Shown: piece after piece, positions 19,258 through 27,323 of the stretch
Layout: each line of letters begins with the position of its first letter
Numbering within the stretch: the stretch's first letter is position 1
NCBI RefSeq assembly: GCF_009883635.2
Contig: NZ_CP026115.2
Location: 4,526,001 to 4,590,000, forward strand
DNA: 64,000 nucleotides
Origin: Pseudomonas putida
GTDB lineage: Bacteria > Pseudomonadota > Gammaproteobacteria > Pseudomonadales > Pseudomonadaceae
Direction of reading: 5' to 3'
The notes under the pieces: generated by a model
What the model was told of the DNA's origin: nothing
What the model saw: only the letters and a program-made list of their open reading frames with translations
Databases searched by the model: none
Made by a program: the position numbers and the translations under genes

Positions 19258-19692
19258 ATGAACAACGCAATCAGCAAACTGCTCTCCACCCGCGCTGGCC
19301 TGGGCCTGAGCGTGATCCGCATCCTGGTCGGTGTGATCTTCATGGCACACGGTGCGCAGAAACTGTTCGGCCTGTTTGGCGGCTACGGCCTGGAAGGCAC
19401 CGGCCAATGGATGGAAAGCATCGGCCTGGCGCCGGGCTACCTGATGGCGCTGTTGTCGGGTAGCGCCGAGTTCTTCGGCGGCCTGGCTCTGGTGATCGGC
19501 CTGCTGGCCCGCCCGGCAGCACTGGCACTGACGGTGACCCTGGTGGTGGCGATCTTCTCGGTGCACATCAACAACGGCCTGTTCATGTCCAACAACGGCT
19601 ATGAGTTCGCCCTGGCGCTGCTGGCCGGCACTGTGGCGGTACTGATCGAAGGCGCGGGACGCTTGTCCCTCGACCGCCTGATCGCCCGCTGA
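19258..19692 (+). CDS. DoxX family inner-membrane protein
   Basis: The 144-residue product has four predicted membrane helices and the family hallmark FMAHGAQKLFGLFGGYG after TM1, then GSAEFFGGLALVIGLLARPAA. DoxX proteins are linked to thiosulfate:quinone oxidoreductase subunits in archaea and to thiol or redox stress in other bacteria. The precise role here is unknown. It has its own candidate promoter, a start after CAAGGACGCTTCGAA, and a long hairpin (19708-19756) after the stop. Confidence 0.88.
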   Translation: MNNAISKLLSTRAGLGLSVIRILVGVIFMAHGAQKLFGLFGGYGLEGTGQWMESIGLAPGYLMALLSGSAEFFGGLALVIGLLARPAALALTVTLVVAIFSVHINNGLFMSNNGYEFALALLAGTVAVLIEGAGRLSLDRLIAR

Positions 19693-19707
19693 CAGTTCAC
19701 AAACTGC

Positions 19708-19756
19708 AAGCTGCAAGCCCCAAGCCGAACGCATTTCAGCTTGGGGCTTGCAGCTT
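19708..19756. repeat. 18-bp perfect inverted repeat after doxX
   Basis: AAGCTGCAAGCCCCAAGC (19708-19725) pairs perfectly with GCTTGGGGCTTGCAGCTT (19739-19756) around 13 bases. Its internal AAGCTGCAAGC motif resembles dispersed Pseudomonas repeats. There is no T-run. It may end or stabilise the doxX transcript. Confidence 0.65.
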
Positions 19757-19918
19757 GCGGCTTGTCGCTCTAGCATACCGCCTGCGCCGATTTAAACAGC
19801 TACTTGCGGGGCGCAGGACTGGCCCCCTCTCCGGGTCATCCGAAATACCGCTAAAGCGCTGGTTCGGTGACGCCTCCCACCGCTGCCCAGCGGGATTCGC
19901 GAGGCGGAGAGAAACTCC

Positions 19919-20227
19919 ATGAGTTGCCCACGTACCAGTGTCTGTTTGAGCCCATTGCCTGCCAGCCAGGCGTCCCGCACACCGCGCATCCTGCTCGGTG
20001 GCCAGCATCAGCCCACGCTCTTGCGTCACCTTGAAGGCTTGTCGCGCCGCAAGGGGCAGGCCCGCGCCTTCCTCATCCAGTTCGCCGAAGATGCCTGCCA
20101 CCTGGAACAGTTCGGCAACGACCGCTTCGACCTGGCGGTGATCCAGGCACCCGCACGGGAAGACGCGGCCGAAGTCATTGGCCAGCTTACCCGCATCGCG
20201 CGTCAGGGCCTGATTACCCGACGCTGA
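19919..20227 (+). CDS. small hypothetical protein preceding greB
   Basis: The 102-residue basic protein has no recognised family, signal peptide or membrane segment. The second half (DACHLEQFGNDRFDLAVIQ, EDAAEVIGQLTRIARQGL) looks like a folded alpha/beta unit resembling the end of a receiver or methyltransferase-type fold. The first half is Ser/Pro/Arg-rich and may be over-extended. The ATG at 19919 has GGAGAG ten bases upstream. It ends 11 bases before greB, with the greB ribosome-binding site overlapping its stop, so the two are probably one operon. Confidence 0.55.
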   Translation: MSCPRTSVCLSPLPASQASRTPRILLGGQHQPTLLRHLEGLSRRKGQARAFLIQFAEDACHLEQFGNDRFDLAVIQAPAREDAAEVIGQLTRIARQGLITRR

Positions 20228-20238
20228 GGAGCGCGCCG

Positions 20239-20712
20239 TTGAGCACCAACATCATCACCACGGAAGGTCACGAGGCCCTGAAGAAGGAGCTGGATCACCT
20301 GTGGCGGGTGTATCGCCCGGAAATCACCCAGAAAGTGACCTGGGCCGCTTCGCTGGGTGACCGCAGCGAGAACGCTGACTACCAGTACAACAAGAAGCTG
20401 CTGCGCGAGATCGACCGCCGGGTCCGCTATCTGCGCAAGCGCCTTGAGGACGTGAAGGTGGTTGCCTACTCGCCGCAGCAGGAAGGCAAGGTGTTCTTCG
20501 GTGCCTGGGTCGAAATCGAGAACGATGACGGCGAGACCATGAAGTTTCGCATTGTCGGGTATGACGAGATCTATGGCCGTAACGACTATATCTCGATCGA
20601 CTCGCCCATGGCCCGGGCCCTGCTCAAGAAGGAGGAGGGCGATGAAGTGGTAGTGAATACACCGACCGGTCAGGCCACCTGGTATGTGAACAGTATCCAC
20701 TACGGGCAATGA
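20239..20712 (+). CDS. greB: GreB transcript cleavage factor
   Basis: GreB rescues backtracked RNA polymerase by stimulating cleavage of the 3' end of the transcript. The 157-residue product has the N-terminal coiled coil with the acidic tip (ASLGDRSENADYQYNKK) and the C-terminal FKBP-like domain (RIVGYDEIYGRNDYISIDSP). The YSPQQEGKVFFGAWVEIE stretch favours GreB over GreA. The start is TTG at 20239, seven bases after GAGGAG. REP sequences lie directly downstream. Confidence 0.93.
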   Translation: MSTNIITTEGHEALKKELDHLWRVYRPEITQKVTWAASLGDRSENADYQYNKKLLREIDRRVRYLRKRLEDVKVVAYSPQQEGKVFFGAWVEIENDDGETMKFRIVGYDEIYGRNDYISIDSPMARALLKKEEGDEVVVNTPTGQATWYVNSIHYGQ

Positions 20713-20728
20713 ATCAGTATTAACTGTT

Positions 20729-20810
20729 CCGGCCTCTTCGCGGGACAAGCCCGCTCCTACAGGAGTACGCGATTCCTTGTAGGAGCGGGCTTGTCCCGCG
20801 AAAGGGCCGG
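20729..20810. repeat. inverted pair of P. putida REP sequences
   Basis: The two copies are CCGGCCTCTTCGCGGGACAA onward (20729-20763) and the opposed copy ending GAAAGGGCCGG (20775-20810). Both contain CGGGACAAGCCCGCTCCTAC. They lie between convergent greB and the ABC permease gene, the usual position for REP pairs. Confidence 0.9.
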
Positions 20811-20821
20811 TACAGGCGCTA

Positions 20822-23329
20822 TCAACTTTCCCGTAGTACCGCCAGCGGGCTCGCATTCAGGGCTCGCTGAGTCCCCAGCACACCTGCCCCACCCACCAGC
20901 AACGCCCCGACCAGCGGCAACACCAGCAACCACGGATGCGGGCTCCACTGCAGGTCGAATGCATAGCGATACAGCACCCAGGTAATCAGCTCGCAGCCCA
21001 GCGCCGCCAAGGCACCACTGGCCGCACCCAGCAAGCCGAACTCGATGCGCCGTGCCTTGACCAGCAGGGGGCGAGCGGCGCCCAGTGCGCGCAGCAAGGC
21101 ACCTTGGCGAATCCGCTCGTCGAGCGTCGCCTGCAACCCGGCGAACAACACGGCAAGCCCCGCCGCCAGCACAAACAGCAACACATATTCGACCGCCAGG
21201 GTGACCTGGGCGAGGATGCTGCGTAGCTGCTCGAGCAAGGCATCGACCTGAAGGATGGTCACCGCCGGAAACGCCCGCGACAGCGCCACCACATCCAGGT
21301 CATGGCCTGGGGCCAGGTAGAAGCTGGTCAGGTAGGTGGTTGGCAGCCCCTGCAGGGTGCCCGGCTGGAAGATCATGTAGAAGTTCGGCTGAAAGCTGTC
21401 CCAATGCACGCTGCGCAGGCTGCTGACCCGCGCCTGGCGTTGCTCGCCGCCGATGTCGAAGGTCAGCAGGTCGCCCAGTTGCAGCTTGAGGCTGGCAGCC
21501 AGTTCGGCCTCGACCGACACGCCGGGGACTTCATCGCTGCCAGGTAACGCTTGCCACCAGCCGCCTGCGCTCAGCACGTTGCCCTGAGGCAGCTCGGCCG
21601 CCCAGGTCAGGCTGAGGTCGCGTTGCACGGCTCGCTCGCCAGCGGAATCCTTGCTGACGATCTGCTGCACTGGTTGGTCGTTGATCTGAATCAGTCGGCC
21701 GGGGGTCACCGGATACAGCGGTGCCGAGTGGGCATTCACATCGTGCAGACGCTGGGCGAACGGCTCGCGGTCAGCGGGCAGGATGTTCAGGGCAAAATGG
21801 TTGGGGGCGTCCTTGGGCAGTTGGGCCTGCCAGTTGTCGAGCAACTCTGCCCGCAGCAGCGCAACCAGGGCCATGGCCAACAGGATCAGGCCAAAGGCCA
21901 GAGCTTGCCCGGCAGCGGCCATCGGGTGGCGCAGCAACTGGCCGAGGCCCAGGCGCCAGGCCAGTGGTGCGCCGACGAGCGCCTTGCGCAGGCTCTGCAA
22001 GCCGAGCAGAAGCAGCCCGCCCAGCAGCAGCGCGGCGATCAGGCCGCCGCCCAGCAGGGCGAAGGTCAGTAGCAGGTCAAGGCTCAGGCGCCACATGATC
22101 AGGCCCAGGGCGAGCAGGGCGGCGCCATACACCAGCCAGCTGCTCGGTGGCACGGGCAGAAGATCGCGGCGCAGTACGCGCAGCGGTGGCACCTGGCCCA
22201 GTGCGGCGAGCGGAGGCAAGGCAAAACCGGCCAGGGCCACCAGGCCGGTGGCGATGCCGGCCAGTGCCGGAACCATGCTTCCGGCCGGCACTTCGTTGGG
22301 CAGCAGGCCATGCAGCAGGCGGAACAGGCCCAGCTGTGCCAGCCAGCCGAGCAGGGCGCCAACCAGTGCGGCGACCAGGCCAAGCATCGCCAGCTGCAGG
22401 CAATACAAACCCAGCGCCTGGTACCGCGACAGCCCCAGGCAGCGCAGCAAGGCGCTGGCATCCAGGCGGCGCGCAGCGTAGCGGCTGGCCGACAGGGCCA
22501 CGGCGACGCCCGCCAGCAGCACAGCGACCAGGCTGGCCATGTTCAGGTAGCGTTCGGCTTTGCCCAGGGCGCCGCCGATCTGCCGGTTACCATCGCGGGT
22601 GTCTAGCAGGCGCTGGTTGGCGGCGAGGTGTTTGTCCACGCCGTTGTGGTACTGCGCGAGTGCTTCGGCATCGCCGCGCCAAAGGTCGCGGTAGGTGACC
22701 CGGCTGCCGGGCTGGATGACCCCGGTAGCCTGCAGGTCGACCAGGTTCATCATCACGCGGGGCGTCAGGCTGTAGAAGTTGTTGGCACGGTCTGGCTCGT
22801 AGGTCAGCACGCGGCTCATGCGCAAGCTCTTCATGCCGACGTCGATGCTATCGCCAACCTTCAGCCCCAGGGCCGCTAGCAGGCGAGGTTCGACCCAGGC
22901 TTCTCCAGGTGCCGGGCCGCCGCCAGGTGTTTCCTCGGCATAGGGCGCGGCGGCACTGCGCACCTGGCCGCGCAAGGGATAGGCGCCATCGACCGCCTTG
23001 ATGCTCGAAAGCTGGATGCCGGCATCGCCGCCCACCACGCTGGTGAACTCCACGACCTGGGCATGCCGCAGCCCCAGCGCCTGGCCCTCGCTGAGCTGTT
23101 CTTCACGGGCCGGTGCGCTGCCTTGCAATACCAGGTCGGCGCCGAGGAACTCGCTGGCGCGCAGTTGCATCGCGCCATTCAGGCGGGCGCCGAAATAGCC
23201 GATGGCGGTACTGGCGGCGACTGCCACCAGCAGGGCAAAGAACAGTACGCGCACTTCGCTGGCGCGGATGTCGCGCAGCAGCTGGCGCAAGGCCAGGCCG
23301 CACAGGCGGGACAGCGGCATATGCTTCAT
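20822..23329 (-). CDS. FtsX-like ABC transporter permease (YbbP type)
   Basis: The 835-residue membrane protein has an N-terminal helix, a large periplasmic (MacB-PCD-like) region at about 45-245, several mid-protein helices (about 255-500), a second extracytoplasmic region, and three C-terminal helices of the FtsX fold. This is the YbbP layout with about ten helices. With YbbA it forms an envelope ABC complex, likely mechanotransmission or lipid and lipoprotein handling rather than import. Its start overlaps the stop of the ATPase gene by one base (TGATG), so the two are translationally coupled. Confidence 0.88.
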   Translation of the reverse strand: MKHMPLSRLCGLALRQLLRDIRASEVRVLFFALLVAVAASTAIGYFGARLNGAMQLRASEFLGADLVLQGSAPAREEQLSEGQALGLRHAQVVEFTSVVGGDAGIQLSSIKAVDGAYPLRGQVRSAAAPYAEETPGGGPAPGEAWVEPRLLAALGLKVGDSIDVGMKSLRMSRVLTYEPDRANNFYSLTPRVMMNLVDLQATGVIQPGSRVTYRDLWRGDAEALAQYHNGVDKHLAANQRLLDTRDGNRQIGGALGKAERYLNMASLVAVLLAGVAVALSASRYAARRLDASALLRCLGLSRYQALGLYCLQLAMLGLVAALVGALLGWLAQLGLFRLLHGLLPNEVPAGSMVPALAGIATGLVALAGFALPPLAALGQVPPLRVLRRDLLPVPPSSWLVYGAALLALGLIMWRLSLDLLLTFALLGGGLIAALLLGGLLLLGLQSLRKALVGAPLAWRLGLGQLLRHPMAAAGQALAFGLILLAMALVALLRAELLDNWQAQLPKDAPNHFALNILPADREPFAQRLHDVNAHSAPLYPVTPGRLIQINDQPVQQIVSKDSAGERAVQRDLSLTWAAELPQGNVLSAGGWWQALPGSDEVPGVSVEAELAASLKLQLGDLLTFDIGGEQRQARVSSLRSVHWDSFQPNFYMIFQPGTLQGLPTTYLTSFYLAPGHDLDVVALSRAFPAVTILQVDALLEQLRSILAQVTLAVEYVLLFVLAAGLAVLFAGLQATLDERIRQGALLRALGAARPLLVKARRIEFGLLGAASGALAALGCELITWVLYRYAFDLQWSPHPWLLVLPLVGALLVGGAGVLGTQRALNASPLAVLRES

Positions 23330-24012
23330 CAGGCCTCCACCGGCGCCACCAGGCGGCCTGCGTCCAGGCGGATCTGACGCCGGCAGCGCCGGGCCAGGCG
23401 CTCGTCATGGGTGACCAACACCAGAGTGGTGCCGCGTTCCTTGTTCAGCTCGAACAGCAGGTCACTGATGCGCTCGCCGGTATGGCTGTCGAGGTTGCCG
23501 GTGGGTTCGTCGGCGAACAGCACTGCCGGTTGTGCGGCGAAGGCGCGGGCGATGGCGACCCGCTGCTGCTCGCCACCGGAAAGCTGGCGCGGGGTGTGGG
23601 TCAGGCGCTTGCCAAGGCCGACCCGCTCCAGCAGGGTGCGCGCGTGCTCGCGGGCGTCGCGCCGACCGTCCAGCTCCAGCGGCAGCATCACGTTTTCCAG
23701 GGCGTTGAGGCTGTCGAGCAGCTGGAACGATTGAAAGACGAAACCGACATGCTCGGCCCGCACCCTGGCGCGCTGATCCTCGTCCAGCGGGCCGAGCTCG
23801 TGACCGGCGAGGATGACCTGGCCGGCGCTTGGGCGGTCGAGGCCGGCGAGCAGCCCGAGCAGGGTCGACTTGCCCGAGCCAGAGGCACCGACGATGGCCA
23901 GGCTGTCGCCCTGGGCGAGGTCGAGGGAGAGGGTGTGGAGGATTGTCAGGTCACCTTCCGCGCTGGGGACCACTTTGCTAAGGTTCTGCGCAACGAGAAT
24001 GCTGGGGCCCAT
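23329..24012 (-). CDS. ABC transporter ATP-binding protein (YbbA type)
   Basis: The 227-residue product is a LolD/MacB-class ATPase: Walker A GASGSGKST, Q-loop FVFQSFQLL, signature LSGGEQQRVAIARA, Walker B AVLFADEPTGNLD, and switch His in VTHDE. The ATG at 24012 is where homology starts; the frame is open to 24177. Its start codon is only ten bases from the divergent tesA start, the conserved tesA-ybbA-ybbP arrangement of gammaproteobacteria. Confidence 0.92.
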   Translation of the reverse strand: MGPSILVAQNLSKVVPSAEGDLTILHTLSLDLAQGDSLAIVGASGSGKSTLLGLLAGLDRPSAGQVILAGHELGPLDEDQRARVRAEHVGFVFQSFQLLDSLNALENVMLPLELDGRRDAREHARTLLERVGLGKRLTHTPRQLSGGEQQRVAIARAFAAQPAVLFADEPTGNLDSHTGERISDLLFELNKERGTTLVLVTHDERLARRCRRQIRLDAGRLVAPVEA

Positions 24013-24022
24013 GGAGAATCCG

Positions 24023-24628
24023 ATGCGAATGTGGTGGTTGAGTGCCGGTCTGGCCCTGTATTGCCTGGCCCAGAGCGCGGCGGCGGGAACATTGCTGGTT
24101 GTCGGCGATAGTATCAGCGCCGGTTTTGGCCTGGATACCCGCCAGGGATGGGTCTCTTTGTTGCAGACCCGGCTCAAGGACGAAGGTTTCGACGATCAGG
24201 TGGTCAACGCGTCGATCAGTGGCGACACCAGTGCAGGTGGCCAGGCGCGGCTGCCGGCGCTGCTTGCAGCACACAAGCCGAGCCTGGTTGTACTGGAGCT
24301 GGGGGGCAATGATGGCCTGCGCGGGCAGCCTCCGCAGCAATTGCAACAAAATCTTGCGTCGATGATCGAGAGTGCCCGCAAGGCAGGGGCCAAGGTGCTG
24401 CTGCTGGGCATGCGCCTGCCACCGAACTATGGCGTGCGCTATACCACGGCCTTCGCCAATGTCTATGAACAGCTGGCAACGGAAAAACAGGTGGCGCTGG
24501 TGCCGTTCTTCCTCGAAGGGGTTGGCGGTGTGCCAGAGATGATGCAGGCCGATGGCATCCATCCGGCGCAGGGTGCCCAGCAGCGTTTGCTGGAAAATGC
24601 CTGGCCGGCGATAAAACCCTTGTTGTGA
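24023..24628 (+). CDS. tesA: TesA: periplasmic arylesterase / acyl-CoA thioesterase I / lysophospholipase
   Basis: The 201-residue SGNH hydrolase has a signal peptide (cleavage near AAAG, residue 21-22). The blocks are GDSISAG with the nucleophile Ser, Gly in SISGDTSAGG, GGNDGLRG, and DGIHP with the catalytic Asp and His. It should act in the periplasm on acyl esters and thioesters. The ATG at 24023 is supported by GGAG six bases upstream, a site that lies within the first codons of divergent ybbA. Confidence 0.92.
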   Translation: MRMWWLSAGLALYCLAQSAAAGTLLVVGDSISAGFGLDTRQGWVSLLQTRLKDEGFDDQVVNASISGDTSAGGQARLPALLAAHKPSLVVLELGGNDGLRGQPPQQLQQNLASMIESARKAGAKVLLLGMRLPPNYGVRYTTAFANVYEQLATEKQVALVPFFLEGVGGVPEMMQADGIHPAQGAQQRLLENAWPAIKPLL

Positions 24629-24686
24629 CGCTTTAAACGGGGCCGGCTTTCGGCTAATGTTGCGCCCCCCGTTTCGAGAGCCCCCG

Positions 24687-24968
24687 ATGCCGCGCCCTGC
24701 CTGGTCCTTGTTTGCCTACCAACTGATCGAGCCCGATGAACAGCTCGACCTGTTCGCTTGCCAGGAAATCCGCGTCCACCTCGTGGCCCGTCAACTCGAA
24801 CTCGGCGTGCCGGTCGACCGTACCTTGTGCGGCGGCCTGCTGCCTGCGCAGCCGCGCTGGTCCGGTGTGCCTCGTAGCATCTACCGTGACGGGCGTCTCT
24901 GCGACCTGTGCCGCGCGATTCTCGATGCCCAGCGCCGCGGCATGCGGCCGGTCTGGCCTGAGCTCTGA
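24687..24968 (+). CDS. small conserved hypothetical protein with a CxxC motif
   Basis: The 93-residue soluble protein is not recognised. It contains four cysteines, of which LCDLCR near residue 72 is a possible metal or redox pair with an upstream Cys (LFACQE). Trp and Pro are frequent. The ATG at 24687 begins the plausible protein; the ribosome-binding site (CGAGAG) is weak. It lies 58 bases after tesA in the same direction. Confidence 0.55.
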   Translation: MPRPAWSLFAYQLIEPDEQLDLFACQEIRVHLVARQLELGVPVDRTLCGGLLPAQPRWSGVPRSIYRDGRLCDLCRAILDAQRRGMRPVWPEL

Positions 24969-25099
24969 GGTGAATTGCGGGTGCGCGACTGCGTGCGCCT
25001 TTCATCATCTGAAGCGCTTGCAAGGCGCCAATGCCTCCCGCTTGCAGCGAGGCGGGTGTACAATCGTGCTTCTTGACTACCTTTCGAAGGATTTACCGG

Positions 25100-26077
25100 A
25101 TGTTGCCGCGCTTTCCCGCCGTCACCCGTTGCCTGTCCCTGGCCGCCCTGCTGGTAGCGGGCCCTGCTGCTGCGCTGGAACTGCCACTGCCACCACCCGG
25201 TGAAGACGTCGTTGGCCAGGTCCAGACGATCAAGGCCAAGTATGAAGACACCTTTGCCGACATCGGCACTGCCAACGACCTCGGTTACCTGGAAATGATC
25301 GCCGCCAACCCGGGTGTCGACCCGTGGCTGCCGGGCGCTGGCACCGAAATCGTCCTGCCGACCCGCTACATCCTGCCGCCGGGGCCGCGTGAAGGTATCG
25401 TCATCAACCTGGCCGAGTACCGCATGTACTACTTCCCGAAAGGGCAGAATGTGGTGCATACCTTCCCGCTGGGTATCGGCCGTGAGGGCTGGGGTTCGCC
25501 TGTAGCGATGACCAAGATCACCGCGAAGACGCCGAACCCGACCTGGACTCCACCCGCTTCGATCCGTGCCGAGCACGCTGCGGACGGTGATATCCTGCCG
25601 ACCGTCGTGCCTGCCGGCCCGGACAACCCGCTCGGGCCGTTCAAGTTTACCCTGGGTGTGCCGGGCTACCTGATCCACGGTTCGAACAAGAAGTTCGGTA
25701 TTGGCATGCGCACCAGCCATGGCTGCTTCCGCATGCTCAACAACAACGTTCTGGAACTGTCGAAGATGGTGCCGGTGGGCACGCCGGTGCGTATCATCAA
25801 CGAGCCTTACAAGTTCGGTATCAGTGGCGGCAAGGTTTACCTCGAGGCGCACACACCGCTGGACGATCATGGCAATCCGTCTGTGGTCGACAAGCACACG
25901 GCGGTCATCAATGCCTTGCTCAAGCGTGAAGACCTGGCCAACAACCTGCGCATGAACTGGGACATGGTGCGTGACGTGGTTGCGGCGGAAGACGGTATGC
26001 CTGTGGAAATTGCCGTGCCCGTCAATAACCAGGGTGCCGCACCCATGGTGACGAGCATTCCGCCAGAACTGCAGTAA
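25100..26077 (+). CDS. L,D-transpeptidase (YkuD domain) with LysM-like region
   Basis: The 325-residue exported enzyme has a signal peptide (cleavage near ALA, residue 24-26). A LysM-like peptidoglycan-binding stretch follows (about 45-90: TFADIGTANDLGYLEMIAAN, then PGAGTEIVLPTRYILP). The YkuD catalytic domain (about 95-235) has HG in YLIHGSNKKFGIG and the active-site SHGCFRM. Such enzymes make 3-3 crosslinks or attach Braun-type lipoprotein to peptidoglycan. Its neighbour oprI, convergent and next door, encodes a small murein-associated lipoprotein, which makes OprI anchoring a reasonable but unproven role. AAGGA precedes the start. Confidence 0.9.
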   Translation: MLPRFPAVTRCLSLAALLVAGPAAALELPLPPPGEDVVGQVQTIKAKYEDTFADIGTANDLGYLEMIAANPGVDPWLPGAGTEIVLPTRYILPPGPREGIVINLAEYRMYYFPKGQNVVHTFPLGIGREGWGSPVAMTKITAKTPNPTWTPPASIRAEHAADGDILPTVVPAGPDNPLGPFKFTLGVPGYLIHGSNKKFGIGMRTSHGCFRMLNNNVLELSKMVPVGTPVRIINEPYKFGISGGKVYLEAHTPLDDHGNPSVVDKHTAVINALLKREDLANNLRMNWDMVRDVVAAEDGMPVEIAVPVNNQGAAPMVTSIPPELQ

Positions 26078-26096
26078 CGCTTTTGCAGCACCTCCG

Positions 26097-26140
26097 GGGC
26101 CCGCTCAGGTTAACAACCTGAAGCGGGCCTCTTCGTTTCC
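26097..26140 (+). terminator. terminator after the L,D-transpeptidase gene
   Basis: GGCCCGCT-CAGGTT pairs with AACCTG-AAGCGGGCC with a small bulge, followed by TCTTCGTTT. Confidence 0.65.
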
Positions 26141-26162
26141 GGGGCAGGGCTTTCGTGCAAGC

Positions 26163-26194
26163 AATAAAAAAGCCGACCCACAAGTGGGTCGGCT
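26163..26194 (-). terminator. oprI terminator
   Basis: Read on the minus strand, AGCCGACCCAC pairs with GTGGGTCGGCT and is followed by TTTTTATT. It is a strong Rho-independent terminator suited to an abundant mRNA. Confidence 0.9.
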
Positions 26195-26216
26195 CCATAA
26201 CAATCCGTGAGGACTA

Positions 26217-26468
26217 TTACTTGCGGCTGGCTTTGTCCAGCATACGCAGAGCGCGCTCGTTGGCTTCGTCAGCAGTCTGCTGAGCCTTCTGAGCGGCTGC
26301 CATTGCGTCGTCAGCCTTACGGTAGGCTTCGTCAGCACGGGCTTGAGCGCGAGCTGCTGCGTCTTCAGTCGCAGTCAGACGAGCTTCGGTTTCTTTGGAT
26401 ACGCTGCTGCAACCGGTAGCCAGAACTGCGGCCAGAGCCAGAGCAGAGAATTTCAGAACGTTGTTCAT
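26217..26468 (-). CDS. oprI: major outer-membrane lipoprotein OprI (Lpp-like)
   Basis: The 83-residue product has a lipoprotein signal peptide ending ATGC (Cys20 lipidated). A single long heptad-repeat helix rich in Ala, Asp, Glu and Arg ([20 protein letters not shown] onward) follows, ending in DKASRK; the terminal lysine could be tied to peptidoglycan, as in Braun lipoprotein. The length and C-terminus match Pseudomonas OprI. The start at 26468 is preceded by AAGGGGAACACG. It is monocistronic with its own terminator. Confidence 0.96.
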   Translation of the reverse strand: MNNVLKFSALALAAVLATGCSSVSKETEARLTATEDAAARAQARADEAYRKADDAMAAAQKAQQTADEANERALRMLDKASRK

Positions 26469-26535
26469 CGTGTTCCCCTTCAAGGACTTTCTATTAAATA
26501 GCCATCTCTCGGAAAAGAGAAACTGGCCGGCGTAC

Positions 26536-26563
26536 ATAGTACCCATTACTTGTAGTAAGTAAA
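26536..26563 (-). promoter_or_regulatory. candidate oprI promoter
   Basis: On the minus strand TTTACT (26563-26558), a 16-base spacer and TACTAT (26541-26536) lie about 70 bases before the oprI start. The spacer holds an inverted TTACT/AGTAA pair. The rest of the 26469-26976 gap contains no convincing gene. Confidence 0.4.
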
Positions 26564-26809
26564 CTGACAGAGCGCAAGAACTGCAAAAAAAATGTTGCAC
26601 GGGGTCGCGCCGACAAGATTTGCGGGGGATTTGTGAAAAAACCGTGTAGCGGGCGCAACCGATTGTAGAACAGGAACTTTTTTGTTGAACTAAGGGTGAC
26701 TTTAACTGTCCCTCAGCGTCTTAAGCTCAACAACATCCGGTTGCTGTTGCAGGGTGCGCCAAGGCAAGGTCCTGGCGTGGCTTCCTGCTACTTTTTAACG
26801 CTGGCCACC

Positions 26810-26839
26810 TTGAGAAATCCGGCTTGCGGCGCCTACTAT
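26810..26839 (+). promoter_or_regulatory. candidate promoter for the GNAT gene
   Basis: TTGAGA (26810-26815) and TACTAT (26834-26839) are 18 bases apart. If used, the transcript would carry an untranslated leader of about 130 bases before the ATG at 26977, with a small GGTCT/AGACC hairpin near the start. Confidence 0.35.
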
Positions 26840-26976
26840 TTGGGGGTGCCCGATCCGGTCGAACGATTGCTGTCGGCTGGGGGTCCAAGGGGCAAGAGTG
26901 GCGTTGAGGTTCCTCCGCCGGATATACCACATCGGTTAAGGTAAGGGTCTGCCAGAAAGACCTGCGAGGAGTAGTG

Positions 26977-27258
26977 ATGAGTGAAGCGCTGACCATCCAC
27001 CATGACCAGGCCGGTCATCAGTTCGAAACCAACGTGGACGGTCATCGTGCCTACCTGACGTACATGGACCTGGGCAAGCAGACGCTGGACATCTATCGCA
27101 CTTTCGTACCTAACGCCCTGCGTGGCCGCGGGATTGCAGCAGCGTTGACCGAGAAGGCCCTCGAGTACGCCGACCAGATGGGTTACACGGTGATCCCTTC
27201 CTGTTCGTACGTGGAGCGCTACATGGAGCGTCAGCAGCGCCATTCGAGCAAAGCCTGA
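26977..27258 (+). CDS. small GNAT-fold N-acetyltransferase (YjdJ-like)
   Basis: The 93-residue single-domain protein of the GCN5-related YjdJ class has a shortened fold with the acetyl-CoA binding loop ALRGRGIAAALTEKALEYA and the C-terminal VIPSCSYVERYMER. The substrate is unknown. The ATG at 26977 lies five bases after AGGAG; a GTG one codon upstream is less well placed. A bidirectional terminator separates it from convergent DAHP synthase. Confidence 0.85.
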   Translation: MSEALTIHHDQAGHQFETNVDGHRAYLTYMDLGKQTLDIYRTFVPNALRGRGIAAALTEKALEYADQMGYTVIPSCSYVERYMERQQRHSSKA

Positions 27259-27280
27259 ACGGGCGACAAGCGCCAGATAC

Positions 27281-27309
27281 AAGAACGCCGGGCAATGCCC
27301 GGCGTTCTT
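27281..27309. terminator. bidirectional terminator between the GNAT gene and DAHP synthase
   Basis: AAGAACGCCGGGC pairs with GCCCGGCGTTCTT around AAT. It is a 13-bp perfect stem with short A/T flanks. Confidence 0.75.
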
Positions 27310-27323
27310 CATTGCGCTGAAGC

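Noticed and set aside
26696..26944. 82-codon plus-strand frame between oprI and the GNAT gene
   Set aside because: No ribosome-binding site, unusual composition, and it covers the likely GNAT promoter.
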